NCBI GenBank assembly: GCA_014529385.2
Contig: CM043967.1
Span: 126,769,182-126,827,181 of the forward strand
Reading direction: 5' to 3'
Origin: Adiantum capillus-veneris
Lineage: Eukaryota; Streptophyta; Polypodiopsida; Polypodiales; Pteridaceae
DNA length: 58,000 bases
Shown here piece after piece: positions 29,541 through 41,330 of this stretch. The stretch's first letter is position 1, and each line of letters opens with the position of its first letter. The translations under genes and the position numbers were made by a program. Below the pieces are notes generated by a model. That model saw only the letters and a program-made list of their open reading frames with translations, was not told the origin of the DNA and made no database searches.

Positions 29541-31600
29541 TGAGTGCTCAATACCTGGATGTCCTAGCCTTGAACTTAATTCCCATGCTTAGAAGGCTAG
29601 TGCTACTCCTTTGTAATTAGATAAGCTCTTCTTGATTAATCTTATCTCTATTTTTCTCATTAATCTTGTCTTCTGTATTTCATTGATGTCATCTTATAGT
29701 TTTACACTCTCATTATTCTAGATTTGAGAGAGGTAATGACTTCTTGCCTTCATCTAACTCTCTTCTGCCGTGAGTATTTCAATTAGTTGATGAATTCTCT
29801 AATTCTCTTGATTAGTGTGGTGTGTGTGCACTCCTTGTCATGTGATTGAAGTTTTGAGCCTAATTGTGTGGATGGCCTAGCCTTGAACTTAATTCCCATG
29901 CTTAGAATGCTAGTGCTACTCCTTTGTAATTAGATAAGCTCTTCTTGATTAATCTTATCTCTATTTTTCTCATTAATCTTGTCTTCTCTATTCCATTAAT
30001 GTCATCTTGTAGTTTTACACTCTCATTATTCTAGATTTGAGAGAGGTAATGACTTCTTGTTTTGATCTAACTCTCTTTTGCCGTGAGTATTTCAATTAGT
30101 TGATGAATTCTCTGATTCTCTTGATTAGTGTGGTGTGTGTGCACTCCTTGTCATGTGATTGAGGTTTTGAGCCTAATTGTGGATGGCCTAGCCTTGAACT
30201 TAATTCCCATGCTTAGAAGGCTAGTGCTACTCCTTTGTAATTAGATAAGCTCTTCTTGATTAATCTTATCTCTATTTTTCTCATTAATCTTGTCTTCTCT
30301 ATTTCATTAATGTCATCTTGTAGTTTTACATTCTCATTATTCTAGATTTGAGAGAGGTAATGACTTCTTGCTTTGATCTAACTCTCTTCTGCCGTGAGTA
30401 TTTAAATTAGTTGATGAATTCTCTAATTCTCTTGATTAGTGTGGTGTGTGTGCACTCCTTGTCATGTGATTGAAGTTTTGAGCCTAATTGTGTGCTTAAG
30501 TGTGAAGGTTTAAGAGCCTTGAGCTCAATGCCACTTTTGTGTGATATGATTAGAGTACCTTGATTGGAATATGATGATTGGAGACAACTACAATGAAAAA
30601 CATGGATGCTTGTGTTGATAATTGTGCTCTTGTGACTTGAGAATATTGGCAATTCAGACTTTGGTGGACTTGATGTGTTTAGGAGTTTCTTGGTTGGTAA
30701 TTATAGTGTGACTAGAGCTAGTCTTTTCATGGCTCATCTCTACTTGCATTGGAGAAGCATCCTCTTGAATCCTCGTATTCAATGTGTGACAACACTGTCA
30801 CACTTCATTGTGTGATGTTTCCATGCCCTAACTGGGTGATACTCTCTGTGGATTGATTATTTTGTCGGAGTTGGCCTATGGGACGACTACCTCCTTAAAT
30901 TCTATCTGGAGAGAGCATCACCCCGGCTAGGGCATGGAAACATCACACAATGAAGTTTGAGATTGTCATAGGACACAATGAGTAAGAGGATTCAAGAAAA
31001 TTCTTCTCCAATTAGCCATGGATAGAATAACTATAACCACACTCTAATCACTAATCAAGAACCTCCTACACACATCAAGTCCACCAAAGTTCGACTTGCC
31101 AATCTTCTGGAGTCGCAAGAACACAATCATCAAAACAAGAATCCATGACTAAAACACACATTAACTGCATTGAAGTTGGCCTCTCCAATCATCATATGTC
31201 AATCAAGGTACTCTAATCATATCACACACAAGTGGCATTGAGCTCAAGGCTCTTAAACCTTTTCACACTTTAGAAAACAATGAGGCACAAACTCTAATCA
31301 CCTACGAGTGCACACATACCATATTAATCAAGATAATTAGAGAAGTCGGCAATTGCTTTAAATACCCATGGTAGAAGAGAGTTAGATCAAAGCAAGAAGT
31401 CATTACCTCTCTTGAATCTAGAATAATAAGAGTGTACAACTACTTCATGGAATTAATAAAATGTAGAAAAGACAAGATTAATAAGCAAAATAGAGATTAG
31501 ATTAATCAAGAAGAACTTATCTAAGTACAAAGGATTAGCACTAGCCATCTAAGCATGGACATTAATCTCAAGGCGAATCCATCCATAGATTGAGCACTCA
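29541..31600. repeat. long inverted repeat, about 0.7-1.3 kb arms, 56-base loop
   Basis: The left arm (29541-30850) pairs with the reverse complement of the right arm (30907-31600). Anchors include TGAGTGCTCA (29541) with TGAGCACTCA (31591), and near the centre TTCATTGTGTGATGTTTCC with GGAAACATCACACAATGAA. The arms are divergent outside and better matched near the loop. The left arm is longer by about 620 bases because a 312-bp block is present three times there and once on the right. No transposase or target duplication was found. Confidence 0.88.
29557..30493. repeat. 312-bp tandem triplication in the left arm of the inverted repeat
   Basis: Blocks beginning GGATG(T/G)CCTAGCCTTGAAC start at 29557, 29870 and 30181 (spacings 313 and 311). 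They are nearly identical over their length, far more alike than the two arms, so the triplication is younger than the inversion. Confidence 0.92.
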
Positions 31601-32614
31601 TGAGGGATCTATTAGGAAGAGAATGGAGTCTAGGAGGGCCTCTTTATTTGACAGTTTAAAGGAGTCAAACCTTTAGTATTAAGAAAGCAATCAAAGGACA
31701 ACTTTTGAATTCAAACAAGTAAAACGGCTAGTTTACTTGACTTCAAATTTCCCTCCCAAAATGAAATTTAAAGTCACATAGTAGCTTAGAAGCAAATTCA
31801 CTCAATCCAAGCAAGCAAGGAGATGCAAAAATAAAAAGATAATAGCATGAAAGTATTTCACCTATTTGTTAACATGCTCAAGACAACAGATTTAGCACGC
31901 TATCTGTGGTTGCAAACCACATCAAAATTGACAATGATTATATTTAAATGAAAGAGCATTAGACAAGGAACACGATGCAAGTTTTGGAATCAAAACCAGA
32001 TTACGAGAGCTCAAGATATGATGATTACAAAACGCGTGAGAGTAGTTGCTCTCAATCGTACGCTCCAAAACTCAAAAAAACCTTTTGATAATGATAAGTG
32101 TCCCTTTTTATTTACAAAAATGAGCTTTCTACCTCGGGCTTTTTGGTCAATGGTCAGCTTTACAAGGCTCAGACTCACTTACAAACTTTACAACTCAGAT
32201 TTGGCATAAACAGACTCAGAGACTATGTATATAAAATCAGAGGCTCTCTTATAATTACAAGGCTTTTCAAAAAATTATGGACATCAAAAATTGAGGGCTC
32301 ATGAAGAAGGGGTCGACTAGAAAGATGCCCATCTGTTCAACTGCCAAGACACTGCAAGTTCAAGAGTCTAAGTATCACACGCTACTAGAGTGCTCAGCTT
32401 TTGGTCACATACAAACTTGCTTCCCTCACATTTTTAGCCACCATGACTTAGACCTACACACTTTCCTCTCCTAGCCACCCACACTGTGGACTCTCCATTG
32501 GGACTCTCATCACCACAATTTTGGAGCATCAAGAATCACTCATCAGCCACACACATACTACATCACATGTAACTTTGATCCCATAGGTCACATTTGACCT
32601 CCAACGATGATAAT

Positions 32615-32656
<42 letters not shown>

Positions 32657-32928
32657 ATCAAGAAATTTCCATAGTTTTTTATTTTTATTTTCTAGTTGGA
32701 AGTTTTTGAGGTGCATTGGAGCTACACAAATGGAATAATCTTGGTTGAGCCATCAAGGTATGTGCGAACATGATTTTGCACATATTGTTGTGTTGTGATT
32801 AGTTTATGAAATTATTGTAATTAACTTAATCTACATTTTTTGGCTCTCAAATCTTTCTTATATATATTTTATGTTGTCTCACCATGCCCTGCAATGCATG
32901 GGTAAAAAAGTTGAAAGGAGCTATGGAA

Positions 32929-32967
<39 letters not shown>

Positions 32968-34340
32968 ACTCACACACACACACACACACACATTAGTTTT
33001 TATACATCACATACTTGGAGGGTGCACCTAAAAACATGTCAATAGACCAGGTGCGCTCAAAATGAGTGGTAAGGGTTCATTTTATATTACCTCACAAATG
33101 TGTGAGTATATGTTTTTTTTTTAATAACTTTTGAATGCACACGATATAGATGGTTTCTTTGTGAAGTCGCATACAATGTGGAAAAGATATTCCTGTTGCA
33201 AGCGTAAGGCGAGACCAAGCACAATGTATGAAACAAAAAACGCACTATGCGCCAAATTTGGCACTCAAAGATTGTGGAAAACACAAGGATGACCATCCCC
33301 AGCTCTGCATAGATGGGGCAATGAAACCTTTGTCATTTGTATGTCTTGCCGAAAAAAAGTAATCGGTGCCTCAAGAATGTAAGCGTGGGGCCTTCCATTA
33401 TGTAAGTGAAATCCAAACCCATAGGCTTCCAGCGTCAGCAACATTTCAAAAATAATTGATGTGCTATACAGACTTTATGTAAAGGTAGTTTATCACATTT
33501 ATGATGTTGACTAATTGTGTAGGCATTGCTGCTAATTAGTGTATTCCTGGTTTTTCCATTGCATACCAATCTTGCTACTTGGGGCGGTCACTTTTTAGAA
33601 CATGTACCACGCCATGTGGGCTTCCAAAGATGAATACGTGTGCTCCACAAAATGTAGACTTTAATTGTAGGCGGTGCCGGTTCTAGAGGCATCCAAAGGG
33701 TATATAGAGGATATATATAGGGGTGTTCATAATAATATGTTAAAACACATGTGACATAGGGAGCTTTTGTTGAGTGACTCTCTGGAGTCTTTTGAGTGCT
33801 CACCTTTGAGATCACAATAGCTTTAGGACTTGTTAAGTCACCCCAGTAAACCAAAGCTTTTCCGGCAATAATCAAAGTCCCCCTCCTCTGCTTTCTATGT
33901 TGTGATATTGTAGCTCCACTTGAGATTGTTTGTGCCCACTAATAAACCGCCCAAATGACATTTATTACATTTGCTGTCCTCTCATCCCAACAACTCTTTC
34001 AAAGCAACGTCTTTAATTACAATTGAAGAGCTACAAAGGAATTTGATTATTCTCAGCCCACTGAAGCCTTGTTAGTTATCTATCCAAATCAACGTTTACA
34101 TGTCGAAGTATGATGATCACCAAGAAATTTGTGTGTATTTTATGCCCCATTAAACCTAACACCCCCAAGGCCATCATTTGGGTGCCCTTTTAACCATCAT
34201 TGTTATTCGCTTGAGGTTAGTTTTTTTTTACTAGAGACAAGACAAGAATCCACCTTTCAACTTTGTGAATAGTTTCATCAGCTTGCATGTGGCTGGCTTG
34301 CACGTTAAACAAGTCCCTTGTTGCATGACATCTAAAACTT
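31601..34340. other. AT-rich intergenic DNA with CT/CA runs
   Basis: A (CT)n run lies at about 32619-32654 and a composite (CT)n(CA)n run at about 32934-32992. Short frames such as 32018-32304 carry no domain. I see no transposon ends or RNA gene. Confidence 0.5.
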
Positions 34341-36017
34341 CAATCTTATATCTATATCAAAATGAGAGGGTCAACTGCCATGTGGCAGCAAATCCCTGCA
34401 GGTAGGGGCTTCCCCTCCGTTTGGCGCTCCCATTACCCCCAATATTTTGGCCTTCGTGGCACAATCAGCAGCCCACGTGGCGTCCCCCTTCAGCACAACC
34501 TCGGTTCTCGACCTACGGGTGAGTGGGTCTCGGCCTGTGGGTGAGTGGAGCATGATTGAGAGCGGGTCTCGGGCTGCGGGTGAGTGGAGCCTGAGACAAA
34601 CCCTTGATATGCGAGACACTGCCGCAAGTTTGGCAGAGTGGGAATCGGGATATTGCAACAAATGGGAGAACCACAGCTTGCCTGTGATACAGACCACCCG
34701 CTTCCTCAGAAGGGCCGAAAGCAAAGGGGAGCTGGAGCGCGAGTCGAAAGAACGCAGTTCTTAGGCGCCCCGTTCAACGAGCTCCAAGCAGAGGGCGGCT
34801 CCGACAGAGGAGAGGCCACCAGTGACGAAAAAGACTTGGCCATTGACGCCTGCGTGTTCTGATAGCATCACCATTTTGTCAAAGCAAGTAGGGGGAGGGA
34901 CTACGACTGCAGGTTAGCTCGCCATCTTAAAATGGACGCCCATGCAGCGTGTATGGGGGAGGAGGCGGGGGGGCAACTTGCTTTGTGGATTGTGTGCTCG
35001 CGCGAAACCTACTCAAGAGGAGCCTTTTAGAAAGGTGGTTATTGATGAGCTCTGGAAGTTCCATAGCTAGACAGCGTACAACAAGAGTACGCCTGACTCT
35101 TGCGGAGACAGCTTTAAAATCTTTGCCAATCCGTATCATGAGTAGCCTCCTATCTCTTCTCTCTCTTTCTCTTTCTCTCTCTCTCATTCTCTCATGCGGG
35201 CGATAAGGTGGGCCATTACGGCATACTGGGTGTTCTTCATAGCCAATATCCCCATATCTAGGTGTTGTTGCAGGCGCTGAGGCAGTGTTGGTGGTGGCAG
35301 GGCGGAGGGTATTGCGACAGTGTGTGTGTCACATGCAAGCCAAGTTACAGGTGGGCATACCTCTCTAATGCAGACGGGCCTACAGCATCTTCAAGCCACA
35401 CACACACAATACACACCCGCATCGAGTGCCGTTAAGCCTTCATGGGGCGGGTGCAGCTCGGCAGCCATTGCGGGTGCTTTCCAACACATGCCTTTCCACA
35501 CCCTGGTAATGCATCCCCAAGCTGCATCCTTAGGCCACGCACAGCTCTGCAGCTACATGCAATCCGCCCTCGCACAATTGGATGCACTCCATGGATCGGA
35601 GCCTATAGAAGTTCAATCGCCTGATCTATCAAAGGGCCAGCGTCTCAACGTGCTTTTATTATTTTGTAACCAGACATTGTATTAGATCCACTAATTAGAT
35701 TGTATTCTCATCGGCCATTTCGGCCTTTTGAAGATGGTTAAGCTCCACCAAGTTTGTATCAATTTGTTCTCACCAGTCATTTTGGCCCTTTGCTTTCTCT
35801 GGCCAGTGTGCTCTGTGGCCATGACGACATTGAGCACTCCACGAGAGAGAGAGAGAGAGAGAGAGAGGCCGCCGGAGGCGGCCGGCCATACTAGTACTTG
35901 TAAAGGGGCTTACCCACCCCGTCATGCCTTCGAGCTGTGTATTCCAGCACATCAAGCAATCTCGACCGTCCATTGCGTTAGCATTCTAACAGTGAACATG
36001 ACAAATCCATGATGGAT
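34341..36017. other. GC-rich island without recognised gene
   Basis: This block is clearly more GC- and CpG-rich than the AT-rich flanks. It contains imperfect repeats of GGTGAGTGG(G/A)(T/G)C near 34515-34590, a poly-G tract near 34953-34976, CT and GA runs (35150-35190, 35843-35868), and several frames of 60-120 residues on both strands without known domains (the longest 35320-35685). It may be a host promoter or exon region or part of an unrecognised element; the sequence alone does not decide. Confidence 0.4.
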
Positions 36018-36115
36018 GGGAATCTCCCTCATCCCCACTGTTCCGGGACACGGAATAGGCTCGACCTCCGCCTCGCCTATTTCAGCCCGAAACAGTGGGG
36101 GTGACGGAGATTCCC
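36018..36115. repeat. imperfect hairpin, 40-base arms and 16-base loop
   Basis: 36018-36059 pairs with the reverse complement of 36076-36115 with few mismatches (for example GGGAATCTCC with GGAGATTCCC, and CCCCACTGTT with AACAGTGGGG). The size and fold resemble a plant microRNA precursor or a very small foldback element. No open frame is involved. Confidence 0.75.
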
Positions 36116-36243
36116 CACCTCTTACCTGTGTGTACCATGTATTGCTTTATTTTCTACTAGAGTGCATTCTCATGCATAATTTATTTAAAAGACCTTACTA
36201 AGGTAAAGTGGATCTTGGAAAGCTACTACAAATTTTACCATCA

Positions 36244-36329
36244 TATAGCTGATACTAACTATACATATACATACATACATCCATCGTATAGCTGATACTA
36301 ACTATACATATACATACATACATCCACAT
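36244..36329. repeat. 43-bp tandem duplication
   Basis: TATAGCTGATACTAACTATA and the following ACATACATACATCCA block occur at 36244-36286 and 36287-36329. Confidence 0.88.
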
Positions 36330-36617
36330 GTCCTATGCTTTACAAATGTAGTCTCTTGAAATGCAACAGAAGGGCAGTGCCCATGATGTGATCATTTTTG
36401 TTTTATTTGCTCTCGACATGTAATCATTCAAGCCTTTTAAATCCATGCCAAACAAAGAGCACTTCGGGATGTTTATAGAGGCTAAAAGCAATGGCCTCTC
36501 TCAAGATGCAAGCATCCTTTCTTGGATGTTCAAGGATGTGGCATCACGTAGAAGTTGCCAATCTTCATAATCTTACTTTTAAGTATTGATGAATAGCTTT
36601 TCTTTTCTTGTCGTCGC

Positions 36618-36707
36618 AGGCAACTAGAGTTCCAATCGTCTTATTATCATCTGAGGCAACTAGAGTTCCAATCGCATCTGAGGCAACTAGAGTTCCAATC
36701 GTCTTAT
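36618..36707. repeat. short tandem repeat, three units
   Basis: AGGCAACTAGAGTTCCAATC begins at 36618, 36654 and 36681. The outer copies are followed by GTCTTATTAT while the middle one is not, so spacings are 36 and 27 bases. Confidence 0.85.
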
Positions 36708-36709
36708 TA

Positions 36710-37270
36710 TAAAAAGAGTGTATAGGTAGAAAGCGAGCTATATGGTCTCGCAGTGTCTCTCTCTATCTCTCTCTCTCTCTAATCTTTTGAAATAAATAAA
36801 AAGTCTTTATAAGCTTTTTCTTTTAAAAGATAATATTGTGAGTGTTAATGTGGCTATATATTTTACAAAGAGCCAACTTCAATTTTTAGAGGCAAGAGTT
36901 TCAAAAACTAAAAAAACAACATAATTTATACACATATAAATTTTAATCATCGCTCTGAAGAATGGCGTACTCTGAACAAAGATTGTTTATTTAATGACTT
37001 CACTAGATTTATGGCCAATATTGTAACAAGGTGAGGAGTCACAAAGGTCTACTAAAGTTAAGGGGGAATCAGATGAGATTTACGGCTAGTGGGTTTGAAT
37101 GAGTGCTTACAATCGTCTGTTTTTGTTTTGCTTTAATATAAAATTTCATTGTCCATTATACACACATAATCCTATATGTTATGAAGGACACTACTTAAAC
37201 AACAATTTGAAAGGCTCACATCGGCATTCTAAAATAACAGAATGAAAAGGAATTAGAGTAAAAACAATAA
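36710..37270. other. AT-rich DNA, nothing recognised
   Basis: There is a short CT run near 36757-36780, and otherwise no repeat, gene or element end that I can support. Confidence 0.4.
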
Positions 37271-37825
37271 GGGACAATTACCAAAATACCCCTGGAATTA
37301 TGTATGTTTGAAAAAATGATTTTTTCCAAACATTGTTGAACCAATGCACTGTAGCACGCTCCATGCCGATTGTCTCAGCTTCGCACAACAAATGGTGACT
37401 TTCGTGGCGCCTTGATCTCCCGCTCATTGCTTAACCACGATCGTTCATACGCCTTTGCACCTACCTCGTGTATCTCCTCTCATGTGTGCTCTATCCCTTG
37501 TAGCCTCGTGCACCGAGCTTCATCCCATCCCCCCCTCCCCGTTGCTTTGCTTTTGCTTGAGAGAAGGATCTTTGTTGATTCTCCTTAATGAAGACGTTGG
37601 TACTACCACTAGGAATTGTCCATCATTTTGGACATAGATGCCTCTATTTATGAGCTCATTCAACAATAGGCTTTTTAAAGACACTTAAAGCTAGATCTCC
37701 ATTGTCATATTAAGCTATACAAAAATTGGGCCAAATGTATCCCAAAAAGATACAAGAGTATACTGGGAGTTTTTGAAAGGTAAGGGGTATTTTCATAAAT
37801 TCTAGAGGTATTTTGGTAATTTTCC
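37271..37825. mobile_element. candidate small terminal-inverted-repeat element
   Basis: GACAATTACCAAAATACCCC with GGAATTATG (37271-37302) is inverted at 37794-37825, giving termini of about 32 bases with a few mismatches around a 490-base core. The flanking nine bases (AAACAATAA and AAATACAAA) are only partly alike. Small non-autonomous DNA transposons of plants often have this look, but no transposase is present and the class is not proven. Confidence 0.45.
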
Positions 37826-37975
37826 AAATACAAAAACAAAGGGATCCATTGATAAACGAAAACAAAATAATATAAAAATGCCTTCATAGGAAAAGATAGA
37901 TCTAATAAGCATATGAAATAATAAAACAATTTATTTATTTTTGCAAACCCACGATATGTGAGGTCTTTATAAATA

Positions 37976-38864
37976 TTAAAACAATCTAATGAAATGGACC
38001 ATTTGCAGGTCTTTAGATGAAAGGACCAACCCCAAATAATAAAACAATCTAATGAACTGGACCATTTTTCAGGTCTTTAAATAAAAGGACACTTTCATGA
38101 ATCAAAATATCAAGGAAATTTTCAGCGAGCCAATAAATCATGGAAACAAACTCCTATGAATGCAATCCTTAGTCCCTTGTTCTATGAGGCTTTTGTTTTT
38201 TTTTTCAAAACTCACAATTGTGAGTGATTGCATTAGAATTCTATCAAGAAATATACAATTCAGCCTCTACCTTATGCCAAGTCTTGAGTGGCAGAGAGCT
38301 ATATCAGCCGTACCATGTACCGAACCATTAACTAACCTTTACATAGGATGGTTCGATCGAATGGTGAGAGTCACCCTAATCTAGTCATCCGAACTTTGCC
38401 CTTTCCCTATCGCAAATATTATTTCCTTACTTTCCTGAACTATCTCTGAGAAACTAGCCACAGATAGGTTACTATCAAAAACTCGACAGTTCGTGGTCTT
38501 CCAAAGATTACTGAACAATTAGTATCTTCCAAAGATTACTAAACAATTAGTATCAGACAATTTGAAGATTACTAAAGAAACAGTATCTGACAATTTGAGT
38601 ACAGACTAGAAGCTCATGATTTTGAAAATGTTTCCCACAAAGGTAGAGATGTTTCTTAATAAATCCTATTTTCCCCGTTCTTTGCATCTATTTTCAAACC
38701 TTCCCTTGTTCTCTATGGCCTTTTTTAAGAGTGTATTCATAGGAGTTTGATGCAAGGATGTGAAGTATCGACTAGTTAAAATGTTTCTTAATGCTTTAAT
38801 ATGTGAAAGAGTCCTTACATTTAATGACCTCATAAAGGTCCATTTCATTAAATTGTTTTATTAT
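37976..38864. repeat. inverted repeat of about 130-base arms with an adjacent direct copy
   Basis: The left arm (38036-38163) and the reverse complement of the right arm (38733-38864) share TAATAAAACAAT, TAATGAA, TGGACC, AGGTC and CAAACTCCTATGAAT in the same order. A partial direct copy of the outer end lies at 37976-38035. This could be a foldback or other terminal-repeat element; ends are too eroded to define. Confidence 0.55.
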
Positions 38865-39115
38865 ATCCTATGCTTCTTTTTTTAGCAATACCTCCACAGA
38901 AAAGTGGAGAATTAGAATATATAAACATCTTATGTGTTATAAACTGTTGCGTGCATTTTGGACACCTCATTTTTTGTAATTTGTACAAATAGACATAATT
39001 TCGTGTATCCAAAGAATCTGTAGATTTTCTTCTTATGGGCTTTTTAGTTTTCTTTGGAAAGCACATGCACATGTTGTGCAAATCGCTAGTGTAGTGCCAA
39101 CTACTAGGTTGCCAT

Positions 39116-39713
39116 TGTTAACCCTCATGGCTCACGGACACCCTATCACCTACGACGGACGTTCTAACCTACGGCGGACATTGTATTATTTATTTGGTAG
39201 AGTCAAGTACCGGGCTTGTCGGTCCAATACGAAAAGGGTAAGAGTGATCGCCGATGAGAGGCGCACTTTAACTGGAACATTCAAGGGATTAGTTGGCTAA
39301 GCATGGGCGCTCAAGTGTGAATGGGGCGAGCTCATATAAAAGTCAACTAAACCTAAAATTCACTCATTCTCTCATTTGTGCAATAGAAGAGTGCTCCTGC
39401 TCCATCTCCATCTTCTTCTTCTTCACCTCCTTGTGTATGTGTGTATGTGAGAGAGAGAGAGAGAGAAGAGAGTGCGATCGAGCATTGCGACGACTGCACG
39501 ACGACGGCGAAGCGGTTGAGTGCGGCGAAGCGGCGGCTCCTTCTTCTTCGCGGCGAGGAATCCTCCACGAAGCAAGCGTAGAGCGGTGAGTGACACACCA
39601 TCGCCTTCTTTGAGATTACTAGTTTAGGCTTGTTGTGTGCTTGGAGCCATTTGTGGCTTGCACACGGTGTATCGGCAAGTTCCTTGCATTGACACGTGTG
39701 ACATACGCGCACA
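39116..39713 (+). repeat. 5' LTR of element F (about 598 bp)
   Basis: It starts TGTTAACC and probably ends at ACGCGCACA (39713), just before the primer site. The first 390 bases match 57611-58000 closely. A GA run lies at 39449-39467. The 3' boundary is inferred from the primer site because the matching end of the 3' LTR is not in the window. Confidence 0.8.
39335..39341 (+). promoter_or_regulatory. TATA box in the LTR of element F
   Basis: CATATAAAAGTC is conserved in the 3' LTR at 57830-57837. It lies 219 bases into the LTR, a normal place for the core promoter, and is followed about 114 bases later by the GA run. Confidence 0.65.
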
Positions 39714-39717
39714 TTTT

Positions 39718-39735
39718 TGGTGTCGCTGCCGAGGA
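39718..39735 (+). other. primer binding site of element F, tRNA-Asp type
   Basis: TGGTGTCGCTGCCGAGGA resembles TGGCGCCGTTGCCGGGGA, the site complementary to the 3' end of tRNA-Asp used by Tat/Athila-type plant elements, matching 14 of 18 positions. Three of the four differences are transitions of the kind expected from methylated cytosines. Confidence 0.7.
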
Positions 39736-39891
39736 ATGCCGTGCATTAAGCTCGAGTATCACTCTGTGCTTCTCCGTGGTGCAATTTCTATTGTAGGAAA
39801 GGTAAGGAAGGAGTATGTGTGTGTGTTGAGAAGAGGGATTTGGTGTTATACTGTGTGTTTTTTTTGTTAATGGATTTTTCAAAGGTACTGT

Positions 39892-41295
39892 TGTCGTGCA
39901 GCTCCGCTCCCATGCTAAGAAAGATGCCAAGAAAATGCACATCAAGTTTGTTTGAAGCTTACAGGATTAATGAATAGGGATTAGGGCCTGCTAATAGGCC
40001 AAGTTCAATGCTGAATGTATGTCAAATGTGGCTGAAAGAGCCAAAACAGATGCCTCAATGATGCCAAAAATGAGTATGCTTGTAGTGACCACAGATGAGA
40101 GATTATGATCTAGAACTGTAGTGCTTGAAGTGCTCTAGCGGCCTGTCTTTACAGCTCGTCGATTGGAGTCACGGTGAAGAAGTTATGGCAGTTATTGCAG
40201 ATCCGTACCGGATTGGCCAACTACAGCTGGGGTGACAAAATTGGAATGAATGCACGGGCTTGAAGTGCTCACTTTGTGGAGCGCGTCGGTCTTTTCAGAT
40301 TAGCAATCGGAGTTCCGGTTGCCAAGTTATTGGCCGCTAAAGATTCACTGGGAGTCGGCTCCGTACCAGTTCGGTCCGCTCGATCGGAGTGCCATCTGGG
40401 ATTTTACAGCCTCAACAGGGTTTGTATGCGCTCTATGCAGTTTGATAAGTTTAAAGGAATTAACGACTCGCCAAACCGAGTCCGGATTCATGAGATAATA
40501 TGAATTGAGGCCGGTGTCAGCTGCTAGCGGCACTGTGCTGAGCTGGATAATTTTGTCATAATCTGAGAAGCTGATGCAAGCTATTAACAACAGAGTGCAA
40601 AGGGACTTCTGGCAAGTTCAATCACCTATACGTACATCTTAGAAGCATGAGGCATTATTCGAGATGCTAGTATGCACAGTAAAAGTCATGAAGATGTTGT
40701 TAGTCAAAGACTGTTGCGGGAAGAGAACGTGCTTGGCAATGCTTTAAACAGTATGTATGCCAAATGGGGAGATGCCAAGGTTGCCGAGTGTTTGCAATGC
40801 CTTGGCCGATTTGTATGCCAAATGTGAGGCCCTTCACAAAGCACGGCCGCCCAAGGGCAAGTAATTTGGCCGCTCACATTTAAAAACTAAAGCCCTTAAA
40901 ACACAAGGGCCACCTATTGTGTGGAAGCAAAGGAAGAGATGGCGTGCAGGCAGAAACGGGCGCAGCGGAGAAGGAGAAATCCGCTCGCGCTGGCTCGTAG
41001 ACTGCTCGGATGAGCTCGGCGAAGAGACGAACTCTCTTCAGAAGGCCTAGGCGCCCCCTTTTGGTCTTCCTCCCGGCGGGTTTCGCGCTGTCGAGAAACG
41101 AGGCTGCCACGTCAGCAGAGGAGGTTTTTATGCCTCCCTAGTTGCTAAGGGAGGGTAACCTATTAATAAGGGCACGCCTTTTGCATGAGAGGACATTCCA
41201 AAGCAAGCCAACGAAAGAGGAGAGGAATAGAAAAGCGAAGCAAGAGAAGCAAAGGGGAAGGATCTCCGTTAGGAGCAGAGGAAACTCCCTCTCTC

Positions 41296-41330
<35 letters not shown>

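Noticed and set aside
29557-30493. CRISPR-like array
   Set aside because: The repeats are 312 bases and directly adjacent with no unique spacers, in plant nuclear DNA; it is a tandem triplication.
35320-35685. 121-residue frame in the GC-rich island as a host gene
   Set aside because: No domain, no splice or promoter evidence and His/Ala/Gln-rich composition. I kept the island as an open question but do not call a gene.
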